From positions 62,001 through 126,000 of the forward strand of contig JAKOVD010000147.1 in assembly GCA_029782215.1 (NCBI GenBank): 64,000 nucleotides of DNA. The letters are read 5' to 3'. Shown in pieces: positions 19,268 through 28,851 of the stretch. The DNA is from Chloroflexota bacterium (GTDB taxonomy: Bacteria; Chloroflexota; Anaerolineae; J102). Made by a program: the position numbers and the translations under genes. The notes beneath the pieces are model-generated. The model was not told where the DNA came from and did not search any database. It worked only from the letters and a program-made list of their open reading frames with translations. Position 1 is the first letter of the stretch; each line of letters opens with the position of its first letter.

Positions 19268-19447
19268 GTGTGGCAGGATCGAATCGTCATCGACCCGACT
19301 ATCCTGGTGGGGAAACCTGTGGTGAAGGGCACGCGTCTGGCTGTGACCTTTATTCTCGACCTGCGGGCGCAAGGCTGGCCGGAAACAGAGATTCTGCGCA
19401 ACTACCCCGGACTTACCCATGAGGACGTGCAAGCTTGCCTGGCCTAA
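19268..19447 (+). CDS. DUF433-family antitoxin
   Basis: This 59-residue protein has the compact DUF433 pattern: RIVIDPTILVGKPVVKGTRL, then FILDLRAQGWPETEILRNYPGL and HEDVQACLA. DUF433 proteins carry a helix-turn-helix-like fold and are usually paired with DUF5615 toxins, as here. It should neutralise the toxin and repress the operon. The start is a GTG with GAGAGG 9 nt upstream; an in-frame TGA at 19262 excludes longer forms. The gene starts only 37 bp after tRNA-Arg. Confidence 0.82.
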   Translation: MWQDRIVIDPTILVGKPVVKGTRLAVTFILDLRAQGWPETEILRNYPGLTHEDVQACLA

Positions 19448-19501
19448 GCGAGCGTCACGCTGAGTGCGGAGAACGTTTACCCCTTTGTTATTGCCTGAAC
19501 C

Positions 19502-19879
19502 ATGCGCATACTCGCCAACGCGAACTTTCCAGGCGACGCTGTCGCTGCCCTGAGCGCCCAGGGATACGACGTCACCTGGATTCGCACAGATGCGCCCGGC
19601 AGCAAGGATGCGGACGTTCTCGCTCATGCGCAGACGGAGGCACGGGTGCTGATCACTTTCGAAAAGGACTTTGGCGAACTGGCGTTTCGTGCTCGTCTCC
19701 CAGCCACGAGTGGAATCATCTTGTTCAGGATCGCCAAACCCTCCTCCGCCCACATCGCTCGCGTCGTTACGGCAGCGCTGGCAGCAAGGGACGATTGGCA
19801 TGGCCACTTCTCTGTGGTTGAGGACGATCGCATCCGTATGACACCGCTGCCAAAGCTGACCGATGCCGAATCCCCGTAG
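19502..19879 (+). CDS. DUF5615 PIN-like toxin
   Basis: This 125-residue protein has the Mut7-C/PIN-like DUF5615 features: MRILANANFPGDAVAALSAQG, then GSKDADVLAHAQTE and VLITFEKDFGELAFR. It is a likely ribonuclease toxin. The N-terminal acidic position usually written as (D/N)EN in this family reads NAN here, so an active-site acid may be missing. Its stop codon TAG (19877-19879) lies inside the partial tRNA copy, so the gene's 3' end is fused to the duplicated tRNA sequence. Confidence 0.82.
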   Translation: MRILANANFPGDAVAALSAQGYDVTWIRTDAPGSKDADVLAHAQTEARVLITFEKDFGELAFRARLPATSGIILFRIAKPSSAHIARVVTAALAARDDWHGHFSVVEDDRIRMTPLPKLTDAESP

Positions 19880-19928
19880 CTCAGGGTACAGAGCGAGGGT
19901 TTCCTAAACCCTGCGTCGCAGGCTCGAG
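19872..19928 (+). pseudogene. Partial copy of tRNA-Arg(CCU)
   Basis: These 57 nt match tRNA positions 19161-19217 with two differences. The match runs from inside the acceptor stem through the anticodon arm to the T loop, then breaks. The T-stem 3' strand and the acceptor 3' strand are absent, so it cannot form a tRNA. With the intact tRNA it brackets the toxin-antitoxin pair as a direct repeat 711 bp apart. Confidence 0.88.
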
Positions 19929-19996
19929 CGCAGGGAAGGCATGCCCTGCACTCCCCATGCGCCATACGGAGTCTTTGCCTGCGGCGCCGCCCCGCC

Positions 19997-20042
19997 CAAA
20001 GAAAACCTGGCCGGATTCGGTGACTGCATGAATCCGGCCAGG
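19997..20042 (-). terminator. Minus-strand Rho-independent terminator
   Basis: A perfect 13-bp stem CCTGGCCGGATTC (minus strand from 20042) with an 11-nt loop closes at 20006 and is followed on the minus strand by TTTTCTTT. It lies just past the stop of the Cys-rich ORF at 20055 and ends the orphan transcription unit. Confidence 0.8.
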
Positions 20043-20054
20043 AAGAGGTGAATT

Positions 20055-20336
20055 CTAGTACGGGGCCGACTTACGCTGCCCCACGTGGGTACTGCAAATG
20101 GTTCGGGTGGTGTGGTCCCAGGTCCAGCAGACCACTCGGCGGGGTGTCAGATGACAATGATAGGTGTTCTGCTTACCCTCAAGAGCCCCGCAATTCTGCC
20201 ATCGCCGGCAGCAGTCTTGGCCCGGATTCAGCTTCGGGTCGCAGGTCTTCAAATCTGCTGCCAGATCAGGTAGTTTGGGGTTGCTCCTGTCAGAGTCCTC
20301 CTTACGTCCTTCTTCACACAGAACGTGACAGACCAT
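20055..20336 (-). CDS. Possible small Cys-rich protein (low confidence)
   Basis: This 93-residue open frame has nine Cys (positions 3, 7, 32, 42, 43, 49, 61, 70 and 81), including a CC pair. It ends 13 bp before a strong terminator and lies downstream of a near-consensus promoter, so the region is probably transcribed. The frame stays open for 18 more codons upstream of the ATG, without a better start. No good ribosome-binding site precedes the ATG. There is no family match I know. The alternative is that the transcript is a structured non-coding RNA and this frame is incidental. Confidence 0.25.
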   Translation of the reverse strand: MVCHVLCEEGRKEDSDRSNPKLPDLAADLKTCDPKLNPGQDCCRRWQNCGALEGKQNTYHCHLTPRRVVCWTWDHTTRTICSTHVGQRKSAPY

Positions 20337-20342
20337 TGCCGA

Positions 20343-20600
20343 CAGCCCGGTTGAGCCATGCAGGCCCCAACCGTACTCCTTGCGATGGCACTAAGCCATC
20401 AGTCGCCTAACGCATCCAATAGTCTACCCTCCAAGCTCTTTGGAGGCCTTGCCCGGCGCCGAAATGCCGCATCGAGTCAAGGCAGACTGATTCACGGAGA
20501 GTTGGCCCAGCTCTGAAACGTTTGACAATCCATAGGCGCTCCTTAGGTCACACAACAACCTACCCAACTGGATGCTTTCCAAACGTCTGCAGCTGCACTC
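20343..20600 (-). other. Long untranslated leader or structured RNA region
   Basis: About 250 nt of the orphan transcript lie between its promoter and the Cys-rich ORF. The minus strand has a closing helix of about 9 bp near its 5' end (AGACGTTTG near 20588 with CAAACGTTT near 20524) and several smaller stems (for example GGCTTAGTGCC). No known riboswitch, tmRNA, RNase P or SRP signature was found by eye. Base composition is lower in GC than the flanking genes. Confidence 0.3.
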
Positions 20601-20628
20601 ATTATAGACCTCTTTGCCGGTCTGTCAA
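20601..20628 (-). promoter_or_regulatory. Near-consensus sigma70 promoter, minus strand
   Basis: On the minus strand TTGACA (20628-20623) and TATAAT (20606-20601) are both perfect hexamers with a 16-bp spacer. It fires away from the glycosidase gene, into the 20600-20000 region. Confidence 0.75.
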
Positions 20629-20822
20629 TAGTGAGTTTAGAGACACGCCAGGGCGGGCAACCCGTTTGCCTCCCCCGCATCGTCTGTGCTATCAACAACG
20701 TCATAGTGATCAAGCGCGTCTGTCGCCTTGTGCGGACGCGCGTCTGGAGTAGTTGCCTTGTTCATGTTCTCACCCTCTGACCCGCATCGCCGCGCGGCCG
20801 TGAACCGGCCCGCGTCCCCGCC

Positions 20823-23800
20823 ATGACCCCACCCCGGCGTCTCCACGGCGCGGCCCTCCGCTGGTGGGCGGGCTTTGTGCTGCTGCTGGCTCTTCTGGTG
20901 CTCGCCCACAAGGGCCTGGCAGGCACGGCGGCGGTACGTGCGGGCGCGCCCGCGGCGAGCCCCGCTGCTGCACAGACGAATCCCTGGGCCGTGCAGGTAT
21001 TCAAGGATATCGGCTACACCGAGGGCTTGACCCCGGCCAAGAACGCCGGCGTCACGTGGTTCCGCTACCCGCTCAACTGGCGCAAGACCGAAACCAGCCG
21101 CGGCGTCTACAACTGGACCAAGCTCGACGCCGACCTCACCAATGCCGCCGCCAACAACATGCGCGTGATGATCTACGTGGTGGCGGCGCCCACCTGGGCG
21201 GCGATCAAGCCGTGCGGCCCCCTCTACGAATCGGAATACGCCGGGTTCGCCGCCTTTCTGACCGCCGCCGCCACCCGCGTCCGCACCAAGTTTCCCGGCG
21301 TGGTCCCCTACTGGTCGCTGTACAACGAGCCCGACATCTCCGATGCCGGCCTCGATTTCGGCGGCTGTTGGGGCAAGGGGCATCCCAACAGCATCACCGG
21401 CGCCGGCGGAGCCACCTTCGCTCACATGATGTCCATCGCCTATCCCGCCATCAAGGCCGGCGACCCGGCCGCCAGGGTGATGAACGGCGGCCTGGCCTAC
21501 GACGAATTCTACAATCCCGCCACCGGCAAGGGCCGCGTCGACCCCACCTTCGTCGACGACTTCCTCGCCGCCGGAGGGGCGCGCTACCTGGACGGCGTCG
21601 ACTTCCACTACTATCCGGCCTTCGCCCCCAAGTGGGAGACGCCCGACCGCTACGTGCGCGATGTGGCGGGCAAGGCCAGCGCCCTGCGTGCCAAGTTCAA
21701 AGCTGCCGGCTTCGACCTGCCCATGAGCCTGACCGAGACCGGGTGGCCCACACGCACGGCGGTGCCTGCCTCCTATGACCACGCCGACCGCTACGTCCCC
21801 CAGGTCTACGTACGCGGCATGTCCGCCGGCATTTACCCAATCAGTTGGTTCAGCCTGGTCGACTACCCCTATGCGCTCGACCCCTATTACTACGGCCTGG
21901 TCATGACCGACTACACGATCAAGCCGTCGTACACGGCCTACCGCACCATGACCCGCGAGTTGGACGGCTACACCTTCCTGCGGGTGCGCCGGGGCTTTCC
22001 CACCTCGCTCGAAGGCTACGACTTCCTCAAGAACGGCAAGCTCAAGACCGTCGTCTGGGCGCTGGGCAGCCAGCCCGTCTCCTGGAGCTTCGCCCTGGCC
22101 AAGCCGGGGGGCGACCTGCGCATGACCAGCCACCTGGGTGTGGTCACAACGGCGACCGACGGCAGCGCCGCCGACGCCGACAAAAAGGTCGATGGCTTCA
22201 TCACCGTGAGCGTGGGGCTGGACCCGGTCTATATGGAGGGCCTGGCCTCTGACCTGGGCCAGATCGCCGGGTCTGTCTTCTTCGACGCCAACGGCGACTT
22301 CACCCGCAACAGCGGCGAAAGCGGTCTTGCCGGCTCGACCGTGACCCTGGCCACGACCGCCGGGGCCGCCCTCGACACCCGCACCACCGACGCCGCCGGC
22401 AGCTTCGCCTTTCCTGACCTGGATCCGGGCTCGTACCGGGTGTCGGCAACCAACCCTGTCGGCTTTCTGCTGGCGACGACGATCTTCACGGTCACCTTTA
22501 CCAGCGGCGCCACCGTGGCCGTCAACTTCAGCGGCGGCGTGCCGACCGATCCCGGCCAGAACTGGACGACGGAGGCCGAACAGGGCGCCCTGGTCTCGCC
22601 GATGGCGCCGCAGTTCGGCGCCTACGCCCTCGGCTGCACCTATATCGCCACCACCGCCACCGCCTACGCCCCCGACCCTGCCCGTGCCGGCGCCGCCGCC
22701 TACGCCTTCACGGCGCCGGTCGACGGCACCTACTACGCCTGGGCGCGGGTGGTGGGGGTCGACGGCACCCACAATTCCTTCTGGGTGGCCATGGATGGGG
22801 ACGCCGATGCCGTGTTCGAGGTGGCGCTCAAGAGCGGGCAGTGGTCTTGGCAGCAGGTCCCAGGCCAGGGCTACGCGCTGGCGGCGGGCGCCCACACCCT
22901 GCGGTTCAGCGGCCGCGAGCCCCTCACCCAGCTTGACGCCCTCTGGCTGACCAACAACCCCTATTTCCGCCCGGACACGATCGCCACCCCACCGTCCACG
23001 CCCTGCCCAACGCCGACAAGCACGCCCACGCCCACGGCCACCTCGACGCCAACGCTCACGCCGACACGGACCGCCACACCCACACCCACGATCACACCCA
23101 CCGCCACGGACACCCCCACGGCGACGCCGACGCCGACCGAAACCCCGACGCCGACAATCACGCCGACGGCCACCGAGACGCCAACGCCCACGGACACGCC
23201 CACCACAACGCCTTCTCCCACCGCCAGTCCCACGCCCACGATCACACCCACGCCCACAGACACCCCGACTCCCACGCCGACGCCGACCGCCAGCCCCACG
23301 CCGACGATCACACCCACAGCCACCGAAACACCCACGCCGACACCGACGCCGACGGCCACTCCCACCCCTACCCCCACCCCCACGGAGACGCCCACCGCTA
23401 CCCCGACGGACACGCCGACCGCGACGCCCACGGACACCCCCACGCCCACCGTCACCCCGACGCCGACGCCCACGGACACCCCCACCATCACTCCCACCCC
23501 CTCGCCGACACCCACGGCCACGCCTCCGATCGGCGCCATCGAAGGCTGGATCTATCATGACCTCAATGGCAATCTCGACCTCGACCCGGACGAACCGGGC
23601 ATCGAGGGCGCCCGTCTGACGCTCATCCGCAGCGACAACGGTGAGGTCGCCCGGCTCTTCAGTGACCCCAGTGGCTTCTTCCGCTTCGGCGGGCTGACGC
23701 CGGGGGACTACTCGCTGTCAGAAGCGCCACCTGCCGGTTGGCTGCCACCCCTCCCTGCCGGGCTGTTCATGGTCTATGTGGCAGCCAACTACGACTTGAA

Positions 23801-23888
23801 TCTGAACTTCGCTCACCAACCGGCGCCCTCGCCTACGCCGCGGCCCCACCAGATCTATCTGCCGCAGATCCTGCGCCTGCAGGACTAG
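20823..23888 (+). CDS. Secreted glycoside hydrolase-like protein with SdrD_B-like domains and Thr-Pro linker
   Basis: This 1021-residue exported protein starts with a signal anchor or peptide (about 10-35). A TIM-barrel glycosidase domain (about 52-440) resembles GH5/GH39-type clan A enzymes, with acid/base Glu169 (LYNEPD) and a likely nucleophile Glu305 (SLTETGW). A SdrD_B-like beta domain follows (about 478-575), then a carbohydrate-binding-like region (about 580-720) and a Thr-Pro-rich linker (about 722-900). A second SdrD_B-like domain ([14 protein letters not shown]) and the tail [11 protein letters not shown] complete it. Activity and substrate are not certain. The last motif recurs in the M28 peptidase of this window. 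Confidence 0.8.
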   Translation: MTPPRRLHGAALRWWAGFVLLLALLVLAHKGLAGTAAVRAGAPAASPAAAQTNPWAVQVFKDIGYTEGLTPAKNAGVTWFRYPLNWRKTETSRGVYNWTKLDADLTNAAANNMRVMIYVVAAPTWAAIKPCGPLYESEYAGFAAFLTAAATRVRTKFPGVVPYWSLYNEPDISDAGLDFGGCWGKGHPNSITGAGGATFAHMMSIAYPAIKAGDPAARVMNGGLAYDEFYNPATGKGRVDPTFVDDFLAAGGARYLDGVDFHYYPAFAPKWETPDRYVRDVAGKASALRAKFKAAGFDLPMSLTETGWPTRTAVPASYDHADRYVPQVYVRGMSAGIYPISWFSLVDYPYALDPYYYGLVMTDYTIKPSYTAYRTMTRELDGYTFLRVRRGFPTSLEGYDFLKNGKLKTVVWALGSQPVSWSFALAKPGGDLRMTSHLGVVTTATDGSAADADKKVDGFITVSVGLDPVYMEGLASDLGQIAGSVFFDANGDFTRNSGESGLAGSTVTLATTAGAALDTRTTDAAGSFAFPDLDPGSYRVSATNPVGFLLATTIFTVTFTSGATVAVNFSGGVPTDPGQNWTTEAEQGALVSPMAPQFGAYALGCTYIATTATAYAPDPARAGAAAYAFTAPVDGTYYAWARVVGVDGTHNSFWVAMDGDADAVFEVALKSGQWSWQQVPGQGYALAAGAHTLRFSGREPLTQLDALWLTNNPYFRPDTIATPPSTPCPTPTSTPTPTATSTPTLTPTRTATPTPTITPTATDTPTATPTPTETPTPTITPTATETPTPTDTPTTTPSPTASPTPTITPTPTDTPTPTPTPTASPTPTITPTATETPTPTPTPTATPTPTPTPTETPTATPTDTPTATPTDTPTPTVTPTPTPTDTPTITPTPSPTPTATPPIGAIEGWIYHDLNGNLDLDPDEPGIEGARLTLIRSDNGEVARLFSDPSGFFRFGGLTPGDYSLSEAPPAGWLPPLPAGLFMVYVAANYDLNLNFAHQPAPSPTPRPHQIYLPQILRLQD
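22983..23526 (+). repeat. Low-complexity DNA encoding a Thr-Pro linker
   Basis: About 180 codons of CCN/ACN with interspersed Ala, Ser, Asp and Glu make TPTPT-type repeats. The DNA is periodic but irregular, as expected for a coding linker and unlike a CRISPR array. The opposite strand reads as Val-Gly repeats, an artefact. Confidence 0.9.
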
Positions 23889-25525
23889 AGGGTGCGCAGC
23901 CGCGCCAGGGCTTGGGGAATATGATGGGCGATATCGGTGGCCAGCAGCGCCGGTCCGACCTCAGCCGCCGCCAGCTTGCCGGCGAGGGCATGGAGATAGA
24001 CACCGGCACAGGCTGCCGGCCAGGGATCGGCCCCTTGTGCCAGGAGAGAGGCCAGTACGCCCGCCAGCACGTCGCCCGAACCGGCCGTGGCCAGGGCGGC
24101 GTCGGCAAAGGGGCTGACGGCCAGCCGGCCGTCGGGATGGGCGATGGCCGTGAAAGCGCCCTTGAGGACCACGATCTGGTTCCAGGCGGCGGCGAAGCGC
24201 CGGGCGATCGGCCAGCGGTCGCCGTTCACCTCGCGCGTCGTCAGCCCCGTCAACCTGGCCATCTCGCCGGGATGGGGCGTGAGCAGGCTGCAGGGCGGCA
24301 GACCGGCGGGCCCCTCCTCAAGTCCGGCCAGGGCGTTGAGACCGTCCGCATCGACGACGAGTGGCGGCAGGACCGGTCGTGAGACCGGCGTATCCGAGGC
24401 GAACAGGATGCCGCCCCGCTGCCTGGCGACGTGCTTCCCCAGCAGCAGCGCGGCCACAAGCTCGACCGTTGCCGGATCGGCGCCCAGTCCAGGCCCGACC
24501 AGCAGCGCCTCGTGCGTGGCCAACAGCGGCGCCAGGATGGGCAGGCCGGCGGCAGTGAGGCTGCCCAGGTCCGAAGGCAGCACGGTGTGCACCGGCTCCG
24601 GAAGCTGCCCGGCGACGAGTTGGCCGACGGTGGCGGATGTGGCCAAGCGCACGAGGCCGGCGCCGGCGCGGTAGGCCGCCTGAGAAGCGATCGCCGCCGC
24701 GCCGGGATAATTGGCGCTGCCGGCTACAATCAGGACGGAGCCGAAGGTGCCTTTGTGCCCTGCGGCCGGCCGCGCCGGCAGCAGCGCCGCCGCCTCGGCG
24801 GGTGTGAGCAGGTCGGGCGCCGTGTCCGGCGCCAGGGCGCGGTCGATGTGGATGTCAGCCACGCTGAGGACGCCGCAGGCCAAAGCGCCGGGCTGCAGCA
24901 GGTGCCCGGCCTTGGGCAGGGCGAAAGTGACGGTGTAGTCGGCGGCCAGTGCCAGGGGGTCCAGGCCGCCCGTGTCGCAGTTGAGGCCGCTGGGGCAGTC
25001 GCAGGCAATGACCGGTGGGCGTGCCTGGGGCTGGGCCTGGGGCCAGGCAGGCTGCACGAGGACGGGCGCGGCTTCACGCCGGCGCCGGAGGGCGTCGCGC
25101 ACCGCGCTGAGGAGTTCGGCCAGCGAGCCTTCGATGGGCCGCGTGTTGCCGGTGCCCAACAGGGCGTCGACGATGGCGCCGGCGCTGGCCACGAGCGTCG
25201 ACAGCCGCGCATAGCCGGGATCCTCCTCGGCCCAGACGTCGTTATGGACGGCCGCCACCAGGGGATCGTCGCTGCCTTTGCGCCGCCAGATATACGGGAT
25301 GGTCTGCAGCCCGGCGGCCTGCAGACGGGCGCAGGCCACCAGCCCATCACCCCCGTTGTTGCCGGGCCCGATCAGGCAGAGGATGGGGCCGGAAAAGGGG
25401 CCAAGGTCACGGATGACCCCGGCCAGGGCGCCTCCGGCCGCGGCCATCATCTGGTCATAGCTGAAGCCGGCGGCATCGGTCGCCTTCTCCATGGCGACCA
25501 TGTCGGCGACGGTGACGATCTTCAT
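23885..25525 (-). CDS. nnr: Bifunctional NAD(P)H-hydrate repair enzyme (epimerase + dehydratase)
   Basis: This 546-residue fusion repairs hydrated NAD(P)H. The N-terminal YjeF_N epimerase domain (about 1-230) has [13 protein letters not shown] and [10 protein letters not shown]. The C-terminal ADP-dependent dehydratase (about 245-545) has the ribokinase-like core with [35 protein letters not shown] and [11 protein letters not shown]. The start ATG overlaps the stop of the upstream membrane-protein gene by 4 bp (ATGA). The gene is convergent with the glycosidase gene, the two overlapping by 4 bp (23885-23888) with no room for a terminator. Confidence 0.93.
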   Translation of the reverse strand: MKIVTVADMVAMEKATDAAGFSYDQMMAAAGGALAGVIRDLGPFSGPILCLIGPGNNGGDGLVACARLQAAGLQTIPYIWRRKGSDDPLVAAVHNDVWAEEDPGYARLSTLVASAGAIVDALLGTGNTRPIEGSLAELLSAVRDALRRRREAAPVLVQPAWPQAQPQARPPVIACDCPSGLNCDTGGLDPLALAADYTVTFALPKAGHLLQPGALACGVLSVADIHIDRALAPDTAPDLLTPAEAAALLPARPAAGHKGTFGSVLIVAGSANYPGAAAIASQAAYRAGAGLVRLATSATVGQLVAGQLPEPVHTVLPSDLGSLTAAGLPILAPLLATHEALLVGPGLGADPATVELVAALLLGKHVARQRGGILFASDTPVSRPVLPPLVVDADGLNALAGLEEGPAGLPPCSLLTPHPGEMARLTGLTTREVNGDRWPIARRFAAAWNQIVVLKGAFTAIAHPDGRLAVSPFADAALATAGSGDVLAGVLASLLAQGADPWPAACAGVYLHALAGKLAAAEVGPALLATDIAHHIPQALARLRTL

Positions 25526-26148
25526 GGCGCCCCGGCCTCGACCGTCCCACTGCGGCTGCGCCAGGCGCCCACGTAATAGACCAGCGCCGCCCCGAACAAA
25601 AGCGCCGTCAGGAAGACGAGCCCATAGCTGAGCGGGATGGCGATGTCCTGGGCCTGGCCAATGGGGTTGAGGGGATGGCGCACCAGGGCGGTGCTGCGGT
25701 TGGTCACCACCACGACCACCGAGAGCAAGATCTGGGCCACGGCGGTGAACAGCCGGGAGCCCACCCAGCGCGTCAGCAGCACGAACACGATGGCCACCCC
25801 CAGTACCCGCAGCGTCATCTGTGTTCTCGGCTCGGCGAAGTCCACGAGCACGCCCCATTCCAGCCGCGCCGGAATCATGGAGAGCAGGAACCCTGCCAGC
25901 CATAGCGTAATCGCGACCCAGCCCACGGCCTCCATCCAGGGGAAGAGGGCCGTCCGCCCCAATAGGTACAGGACGGCGAGGATGGCGGCAACCAGGAAGA
26001 GCACCAGCGACACCTGCGTGATGCTGGCGTGGGCAAACACCCAGCGCACCACGCTGCCCAGGGTCTTCTCACGCGGGGCGGCCAGCAGCGCCAGCCCCCA
26101 GGCCACCAAGAGTACGGTCAAAAGCACAGCAGGTCGAGGCAGTTTCAT
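25522..26148 (-). CDS. Unrecognised polytopic membrane protein
   Basis: This 208-residue protein has about six hydrophobic helices (near 7-24, 40-62, 70-90, 112-130, 133-148 and 172-193). No catalytic motif was seen. It is translationally coupled to nnr by a 4-bp ATGA overlap, but that enzyme is a general housekeeping repair protein, so a shared function is not implied. The ATG at 26148 has no clear ribosome-binding site. Confidence 0.65.
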   Translation of the reverse strand: MKLPRPAVLLTVLLVAWGLALLAAPREKTLGSVVRWVFAHASITQVSLVLFLVAAILAVLYLLGRTALFPWMEAVGWVAITLWLAGFLLSMIPARLEWGVLVDFAEPRTQMTLRVLGVAIVFVLLTRWVGSRLFTAVAQILLSVVVVVTNRSTALVRHPLNPIGQAQDIAIPLSYGLVFLTALLFGAALVYYVGAWRSRSGTVEAGAP

Positions 26149-26301
26149 GAACCAGGCCCGGCAGCGGCGGGCGTCTCCAGATTGAGGTCGTCCCCGCCGC
26201 AGCGGCAGGGACGGGTTTGATTTTACACACGCTGCCGGGAAAGGGGAACTCGCCGCTGGCAGTGATTTGGTTGCCCCTTGGGGCTGCGCTATCATGCCGC
26301 C

Positions 26302-28617
26302 ATGTTCATCGTGCTGCTGGCGGCTTACGTGATGGTTGTGGCCTGGGTGGCGTGGCGGCGGCGCCGTTGGCTGTGGGACGCACTGGCGCCGGGTGTGCTG
26401 GCCCTGTTCACCGTCCTGTTCTTCTGGCGCTTGATCAGCGGCGATGTCTACCGGCCGGCCGACGGCGGCGACCTGGCCAGCTTCCTCTATCCCACCTACA
26501 GCTTCATCCAGCACAGCCTGCGGGCAGGCTTCCTGCCGCTGTGGAACCCGCACATCTACAGCGGCGTCCCCTTCGCGGCGGAGGTCCAGTCGGGCATGTT
26601 CTACCCGCCGCACCTGCTGCGCTTTCTGCTGGGGCCGGACCTGCGCTACACCGATATGGAGGCCCTGGTGCTTCTCCATATCTGGTGGGCGGGGGTCACC
26701 ACCTATCTCCTGGCCCGCGGCATGGGGCTGCGGCGGTGGCCGGCGCTCTTCGCAGGCACGGCCTTCATGTTCAGCGACCTCTTCCTGGTCCATTTCGGCA
26801 ACCTGAACCTGGCGGCCGTGGCAAGCTGGCTGCCGCTGGCGCTGCTGGGCGTCCACTGGACCCTGGAGCGCGGCGGGCTGCGGCCGGCGCTGGGAGCCGG
26901 CCTGGCGCTCGGCATCGGCGCCCTGGCCGGTCACGTGCAGATGACCCTGTACAGCCTGATCACGGTAGCCCTGTGGGTCGGGCTGTGGCTGGTCCTGGCA
27001 GGGAACCGGCAGCCGGAACGTTGGCGGCGGGCGGCGACGGCGCTCCTGGTCCCGGCCGCCATCACCCTCGGCCTGTCTGCGCCCCTCCTGCTGCCGGGTT
27101 GGGAGCTCAGCCGGATGGTCGCCCGCGCCGAATGGCGCTACGCCGACACGGTCGGCTATTCCCTGTCACCGCCCCAGCTCATCGGCCTGCTCATGCCTGG
27201 CTTCTTCGGCCGCGGTCCCGCCCTGCACTGGGGCGTCTGGCCGCGGGTCGAGATGGGCTACGCCGGTGTGCTCACCCTGGTGCTGGCGCTGACGGCAATC
27301 TTCATGCGCCGCAGCCGCCTCACCTGGCTGCTGGTGGGCCTGGCGGGCCTGGCGCTTCTCTTCAGCCTGGGCGTCTACAGCATCGTCCATGGCTGGTTCA
27401 CCTGGCTGCTGCCCGGCCTGGCCCAGCTCCGGGCGCCGGCGCGCTTCATCTTCGTCTTCGACCTGGCCGTTGCCCTCCTGGGCGGCATCGGCCTGCAGGC
27501 GCTGCTGGACGCCTGGAGCGAGGCCGACCAACGTGGCTTTGCGAGCGCCTGGCGGCTGCTGCGCTTCGCCCTGGCCGTGGCCGTCGCCGCCGGGCTGCCC
27601 CTCATGTTCGCCGCCCTGCTGCTGACCTCCAACGATGAGACCCTGCAATGGCGGGTGGGCGCCAGCAGCATCGCCATCGCCACCTTCATCCTCCTGCTGG
27701 CGGCCAGTCTGGCCCTGCTCTACGCCCGCCGCCTGCAGTGGGCCCGCGCCTCGATCCTGGCCGTTTTGGCCGTGGCCCTGCTCCTCATCGACCTGGCGTC
27801 ATTGGGCGCCTACGACGATGTCGCCCCCCAGAACCCCGCCGCCACCTACGACCACCCGGCGCTGCTCGCCTTCCTGCTCGCGGACCCGGACCTCTTCCGC
27901 ATCGACGGTCGCACCGACATCGATCCCTTGTGGCAGCCTGACGCCGCCCTGCAGCACGGCCTCTACGATGTCTGGGGCGTTGCGAACCCCCTCATCATCA
28001 CGTACTACAACGCTTTCTGGGATGCCACCGCCAGCCGCAGCACCGACCTTTACGCCCTGCTCAACACCAAGTACGTTCTGGGACGCAAGGACGTGGTGCT
28101 GGATGGGGCGGTTTGGGAGCTTGCCTTTGACGGCGACCCGGACCTGAACGTGTACCGCAGCCGCCGCTTCCAGCCGCGCGCCCACCTGCTCGGCAATGCC
28201 AGCCCGGTCGCCAGCCTCGAGGAGGCCCAGGCCGCCATCCGGGCGACGAGCTTCCGGCCGCTGGACGAGGTCGTGGTCGAGGGTGGGGCCGCGCAGCAAG
28301 GCCCCTCCGGCACGGCGCAGATTCGCTCCTTCGGCGTCAACGATGTACTCGCCAGCACCGCTTCCGCCGCTCCCGGCACCTTGCTGGTGGCGCAGACGTG
28401 GTATCCGGGCTGGGAGGCCAGCATCGACGGCGGCGCCTGGCAGCCGGTGCTGCGGGCCGACGGCGCTCTGCAGGCCGTGCAGCTTCCCGCCGGCGCTCAC
28501 GACGTGCACCTGCGCTACCGTTCGCAGCCCCTTGTGTGGGGACTCGTGATCGCCGCCTTGACGCTGGTGGCGGTGCTGGCAGCATTTGTCGTCAGCCTGC
28601 GTCGCGACCGGCGATGA
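26302..28617 (+). CDS. YfhO-family membrane protein (GT-C-like)
   Basis: This 771-residue protein has about 12-13 transmembrane helices, a large external loop and one helix at the very C-terminus. The early motif ADGGDLASFLYPTYSFIQ and the loop with GVPFAAEVQSGMFYP resemble YfhO and GT-C glycosyltransferases, where acidic loop residues are catalytic. Before the last helix comes the characteristic YfhO tail domain (QTWYPGWEASIDG..W.PVLRADGALQAV.LPAG.H.V.L.Y). It is a likely envelope or lipid glycosyltransferase. The ATG at 26302 is chosen over an in-frame TTG at 26278. Confidence 0.8.
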   Translation: MFIVLLAAYVMVVAWVAWRRRRWLWDALAPGVLALFTVLFFWRLISGDVYRPADGGDLASFLYPTYSFIQHSLRAGFLPLWNPHIYSGVPFAAEVQSGMFYPPHLLRFLLGPDLRYTDMEALVLLHIWWAGVTTYLLARGMGLRRWPALFAGTAFMFSDLFLVHFGNLNLAAVASWLPLALLGVHWTLERGGLRPALGAGLALGIGALAGHVQMTLYSLITVALWVGLWLVLAGNRQPERWRRAATALLVPAAITLGLSAPLLLPGWELSRMVARAEWRYADTVGYSLSPPQLIGLLMPGFFGRGPALHWGVWPRVEMGYAGVLTLVLALTAIFMRRSRLTWLLVGLAGLALLFSLGVYSIVHGWFTWLLPGLAQLRAPARFIFVFDLAVALLGGIGLQALLDAWSEADQRGFASAWRLLRFALAVAVAAGLPLMFAALLLTSNDETLQWRVGASSIAIATFILLLAASLALLYARRLQWARASILAVLAVALLLIDLASLGAYDDVAPQNPAATYDHPALLAFLLADPDLFRIDGRTDIDPLWQPDAALQHGLYDVWGVANPLIITYYNAFWDATASRSTDLYALLNTKYVLGRKDVVLDGAVWELAFDGDPDLNVYRSRRFQPRAHLLGNASPVASLEEAQAAIRATSFRPLDEVVVEGGAAQQGPSGTAQIRSFGVNDVLASTASAAPGTLLVAQTWYPGWEASIDGGAWQPVLRADGALQAVQLPAGAHDVHLRYRSQPLVWGLVIAALTLVAVLAAFVVSLRRDRR

Positions 28618-28623
28618 TGAGCT

Positions 28624-28784
28624 GAGCTGGGGCTCGGCGTTCCCACACCCGTCCCTCGCGTAGGGGTTAGAGTAACGAGCCGAGCTAGGGCTCGGCGCTC
28701 CCACACCCATCGCTTGCGTAGGGGCGAGGTCTCCTCGCCCCGGTCTCCTCGCCCTGAGGTCTCCTCGCCCCGGCGACGCCATCT
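28624..28784. repeat. Two 43-bp repeat units plus CGAGGTCTCCTCG palindrome cluster
   Basis: Units at 28624-28666 and 28682-28724 share GAGCT.GGGCTCGGCG and TCCCACACCC, ending in GCGTAGGGG. They run into three copies of (GA)GGTCTCCTCGCCC at 28726-28770, whose core fits the GTAGGGGC-shell palindrome family. A CTTCGTTCGCAATGAC repeat follows at about 28805-28825. No coding sequence is seen between 28618 and 28915. Confidence 0.7.
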
Positions 28785-28851
28785 CCAAACCACCGTGGGG
28801 ATTGCTTCACTTCGTTCGCAATGACAAAATGTGAGGGCGCCTTTACGTAGA

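Noticed and set aside
17497..19401. Longer form of the minus-strand repeat protein starting at 19401
   Set aside because: The extra N-terminal part is translated from the antisense of tRNA-Arg and of the DUF433 gene.
19872..19928. A second functional tRNA-Arg
   Set aside because: The T-stem 3' strand and the acceptor 3' strand are missing and the 5' acceptor bases differ, so no cloverleaf can form.
19259..19965. Minus-strand frames containing CDAGFRKPSLC
   Set aside because: This is the well-known spurious translation of the antisense strand of tRNA-Arg; it appears at both the intact tRNA and the partial copy.
22983..23526. CRISPR-like periodic DNA
   Set aside because: The period is 6-12 bp of Thr/Pro codons with no unique spacers and it lies in frame inside a long gene.
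20637..23558. A 973-residue open frame on the minus strand, rich in Gly, Arg and Val
   Set aside because: It is antisense to the glycosidase-like gene. The Gly/Val/Arg composition is what the reverse of Thr-Pro and GC-rich codons yields, and no domain is visible.
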